From: Toxonevra muliebris
Lineage: Eukaryota > Arthropoda > Insecta > Diptera > Pallopteridae
Assembly: GCA_963691655.1 (NCBI GenBank)
Contig: OY829328.1
Location: forward strand, 84,634,400 to 84,698,399
Direction of reading: 5' to 3'
Length of the DNA stretch: 64,000 bases
Below the pieces are notes generated by a model that saw nothing but the letters and a program-made list of their open reading frames with translations, was not told where the DNA came from and did no database searches. Both the position numbers and the translations under genes were made by a program. Positions 62,368 through 64,000 of this stretch are shown one piece after another; positions within the stretch are counted from its first letter, which is position 1, and each line of letters opens with the position of its first letter.

Positions 62368-64000
62368 TCGATTGGCCCCATTCCAGACTTGGCCATTAAC
62401 GCTGTCAATCAGCGTGAGGTTATCTACAGTCTCACGCTAGACATAGCGAATGCACAGAGCCAGAGCTACGAAGCCTGGCAGTTAAGTATTTGCATCAATT
62501 GCAATGCGGCACTGTGTGCCAAACGCTTGCAGCATGCAGGTCAGCAGCCACCGAGCCCACCACAATACCTCATCAATAGTTCGCTGCTAACGAACAATGA
62601 GGAGCTGGCGCATCGTCGTGCCGATAAATCCTTTTCGGAGACTTTTGATCTTCTCATCATGGATCATCCACAGTTGTTGCCGGTAGCGTCGTCGCCGCAG
62701 CAAAATGGTGCTTCAACATTACCCACCTCGAACAACTTTAATATTGGTTCGCTATCGGGAACTTCGGGTGGCGGTGGATTTGTGCCCGATGCAAAGCAAC
62801 AGCGATTGCGCCAGCTGCAGTATAAAATGCAGCAGCGGCTAAAACGTGAAATAGCCGAAACTGATGAACGTATACAACGTTATACCGAGCAGCAGTTTGC
62901 ATTGTTGAAAAGTTTCCGTGAAAAATCGGAGCAAGAGTACGCAATGCTCATACGCCTGATACAACGAGTACCTGAGCAACAGCTGCTACAGCAGCAGCAG
63001 CAGCAACAAGCTGGCAACCTCGCCGGTGTCAATAGCGGCGAATGGTTTGATCGCACACCGCCGGCGCTCGAGGTGAGCGGCGGTGTAGTGAACAGTTTTA
63101 TGTCGCGTCGTCGCAATACAATTGGCAGTCGTCGTGATATTAATAGTAGCAGCTTGACGGCGCCTACAACCCCTACAACACCAAATCCAAACAATATTGC
63201 CAACATGTTGACATTGCCGCCAGCATTTACAACGCAAATATCAAATGCCATGGACACCACCAGCAATACTACTACTCAGGGTACGGCTGCTGCAGCTGCT
63301 GCAACAACAACTGTTTTGGCATCTACTGCCAATCGTAAAATGTCCAATTTTGATACACCACCTGCAACACCAGAAGCCACACCAATGAGCGTGGGCAATA
63401 GTCCCACATTCCGTCAGCAACAACAACAGATACAGCAGCAGCAACAACTGCCATCACAGCAGCAACAGCTGCCGCCGCAACAATTTGTGCGTTTATTTCC
63501 TACACCAACCACGACCAACAACGTAAACAGCACCATTGAGCCAAGCGATGATTGTCTCTTTGAATTGGAGGGTGTTGATTCCGGTAATGTAATGACATCG
63601 GCACCACCATCATCTGTTACTGCTGCTGCTGCTCCATATAGTATGCTGTCAAACTTTTCATTGAAATTGCCACATAATGCACAAATGCAAGCGCAGCAGC
63701 AGCAACAGCAGCAATATCATCGTAGTTTTAGCACTCACCATTATCAGCATGAGAATAATATGAGTGATCTCGATGAGAGCGATGATGCCGAAGAGGCGGA
63801 AGGTAAAACACAAATAATAAATTGAGAGTGCAGTTCTAGAAAAAAAAACATCTTCTTACATTAAAAAATTATATTATTTTATATTTAATTTTTTTTTTTT
63901 TGCAGATGCTCTCGATTTGGATACCTCTTTGCCTATATCGATGGCACACGATGGCCTACGCCGTCCGTCATTAAATTTTGGCAAAAGTCTACCCATTGCT
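62368..64000 (+). CDS. L: Lobe/PRAS40-like protein, coding exons 2 and 3 (runs off the window)
   Basis: Exon 2 (62368-63802) follows a TTTTTCAG acceptor, stays in phase with exon 1, and ends in phase 1 at GTAAAA (63803). Exon 3 begins at 63906 after TTTGCAG and is open to the edge. Visible residues total about 625. The segment AINAVNQREVIYSLTLDIAN aligns in character with the N-terminal helix of PRAS40. A coiled-coil-like stretch (QRLRQLQYKMQQRLKREIAE, near residue 260) and polyglutamine and Ala/Thr-rich linkers follow. The acidic DLDESDDAEEAE then leads into LDLDTSLPISM and FGKSLPIA, resembling the KSLPVSVP segment of human AKT1S1. In flies this family member is Lobe, an mTORC1/Akt pathway regulator. 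The identification is from recall, not a search. The 3' end is outside the window. Confidence 0.6.

Noticed and set aside
62738..63447. Minus-strand frames opposite exon 2 of the Lobe-like gene
   Set aside because: Poly-Cys and poly-Leu runs are antisense reads of CAG repeats, not genes.
1..64000. CRISPR arrays, operons, ribosome-binding sites or rRNA genes
   Set aside because: The sequence is eukaryotic; no regularly spaced direct repeats of CRISPR type and no rRNA-like segments were seen.

Overview
The window is AT-rich, intron-rich animal DNA. The gene set points to a higher (cyclorrhaphan) fly, most likely a fruit-fly-like dipteran: a Buffy-type Bcl-2 protein, the centriole protein Ana2, the COPII coat protein Sec31 and a Lobe/PRAS40-type protein all read clearly through GT-AG exons. 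The species call is an inference from these proteins, the polyglutamine tracts and the repeat content; no database was consulted.

Layout. 1-507 holds the last exon of an unidentified + strand gene with a C-terminal membrane helix. 0.95-8.8 kb is Buffy (+, three coding exons, 5.9-kb first intron containing a terminal-inverted-repeat element). 10.2-11.9 kb is ana2 (+, two exons). 12.5-12.8 kb holds a FLYWCH-like remnant (-). 13.4-16.4 kb is a six-exon C2H2 zinc-finger gene (-). 17.8-22.0 kb carries two intronless tandem genes with a retropepsin (retroviral-type aspartic protease) domain, separated by a 320-bp inverted-repeat element. 22.8-30.1 kb is Sec31 (-, 12 coding exons). 32.2-32.5 kb is a small arginine/asparagine-rich open frame. 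From 33.3 kb to the window edge runs one + strand gene resembling Lobe/PRAS40 (AKT1S1): exon 1 at 33.3 kb, a 28.8-kb intron, exon 2 at 62.4-63.8 kb and the start of exon 3. The giant intron is filled with microsatellites, foldback elements, non-autonomous DNA transposons, a dispersed ~250-bp repeat family and one inactivated non-LTR retrotransposon.

The host genes are ordinary and conserved: apoptosis and mitochondrial control (Buffy), centriole assembly (ana2), secretory-pathway coat (Sec31) and TOR/Akt signalling (Lobe-like). They are not an operon or an obvious functional unit. ana2 converges on the zinc-finger gene and the second protease gene converges on Sec31, while the zinc-finger gene and the first protease gene diverge.

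The most unusual content is the tandem retropepsin-like pair. Both are long uninterrupted frames without reverse transcriptase, integrase or visible LTRs. The protease block is nearly identical, even at silent sites, but the C-terminal halves are strongly diverged and carry a recurring ~30-residue motif. This looks like a domesticated, retroelement-derived gene family shaped by local gene conversion or recent duplication. Exon boundaries were placed by eye from splice consensus and reading phase; every joined gene below is phase-consistent throughout.
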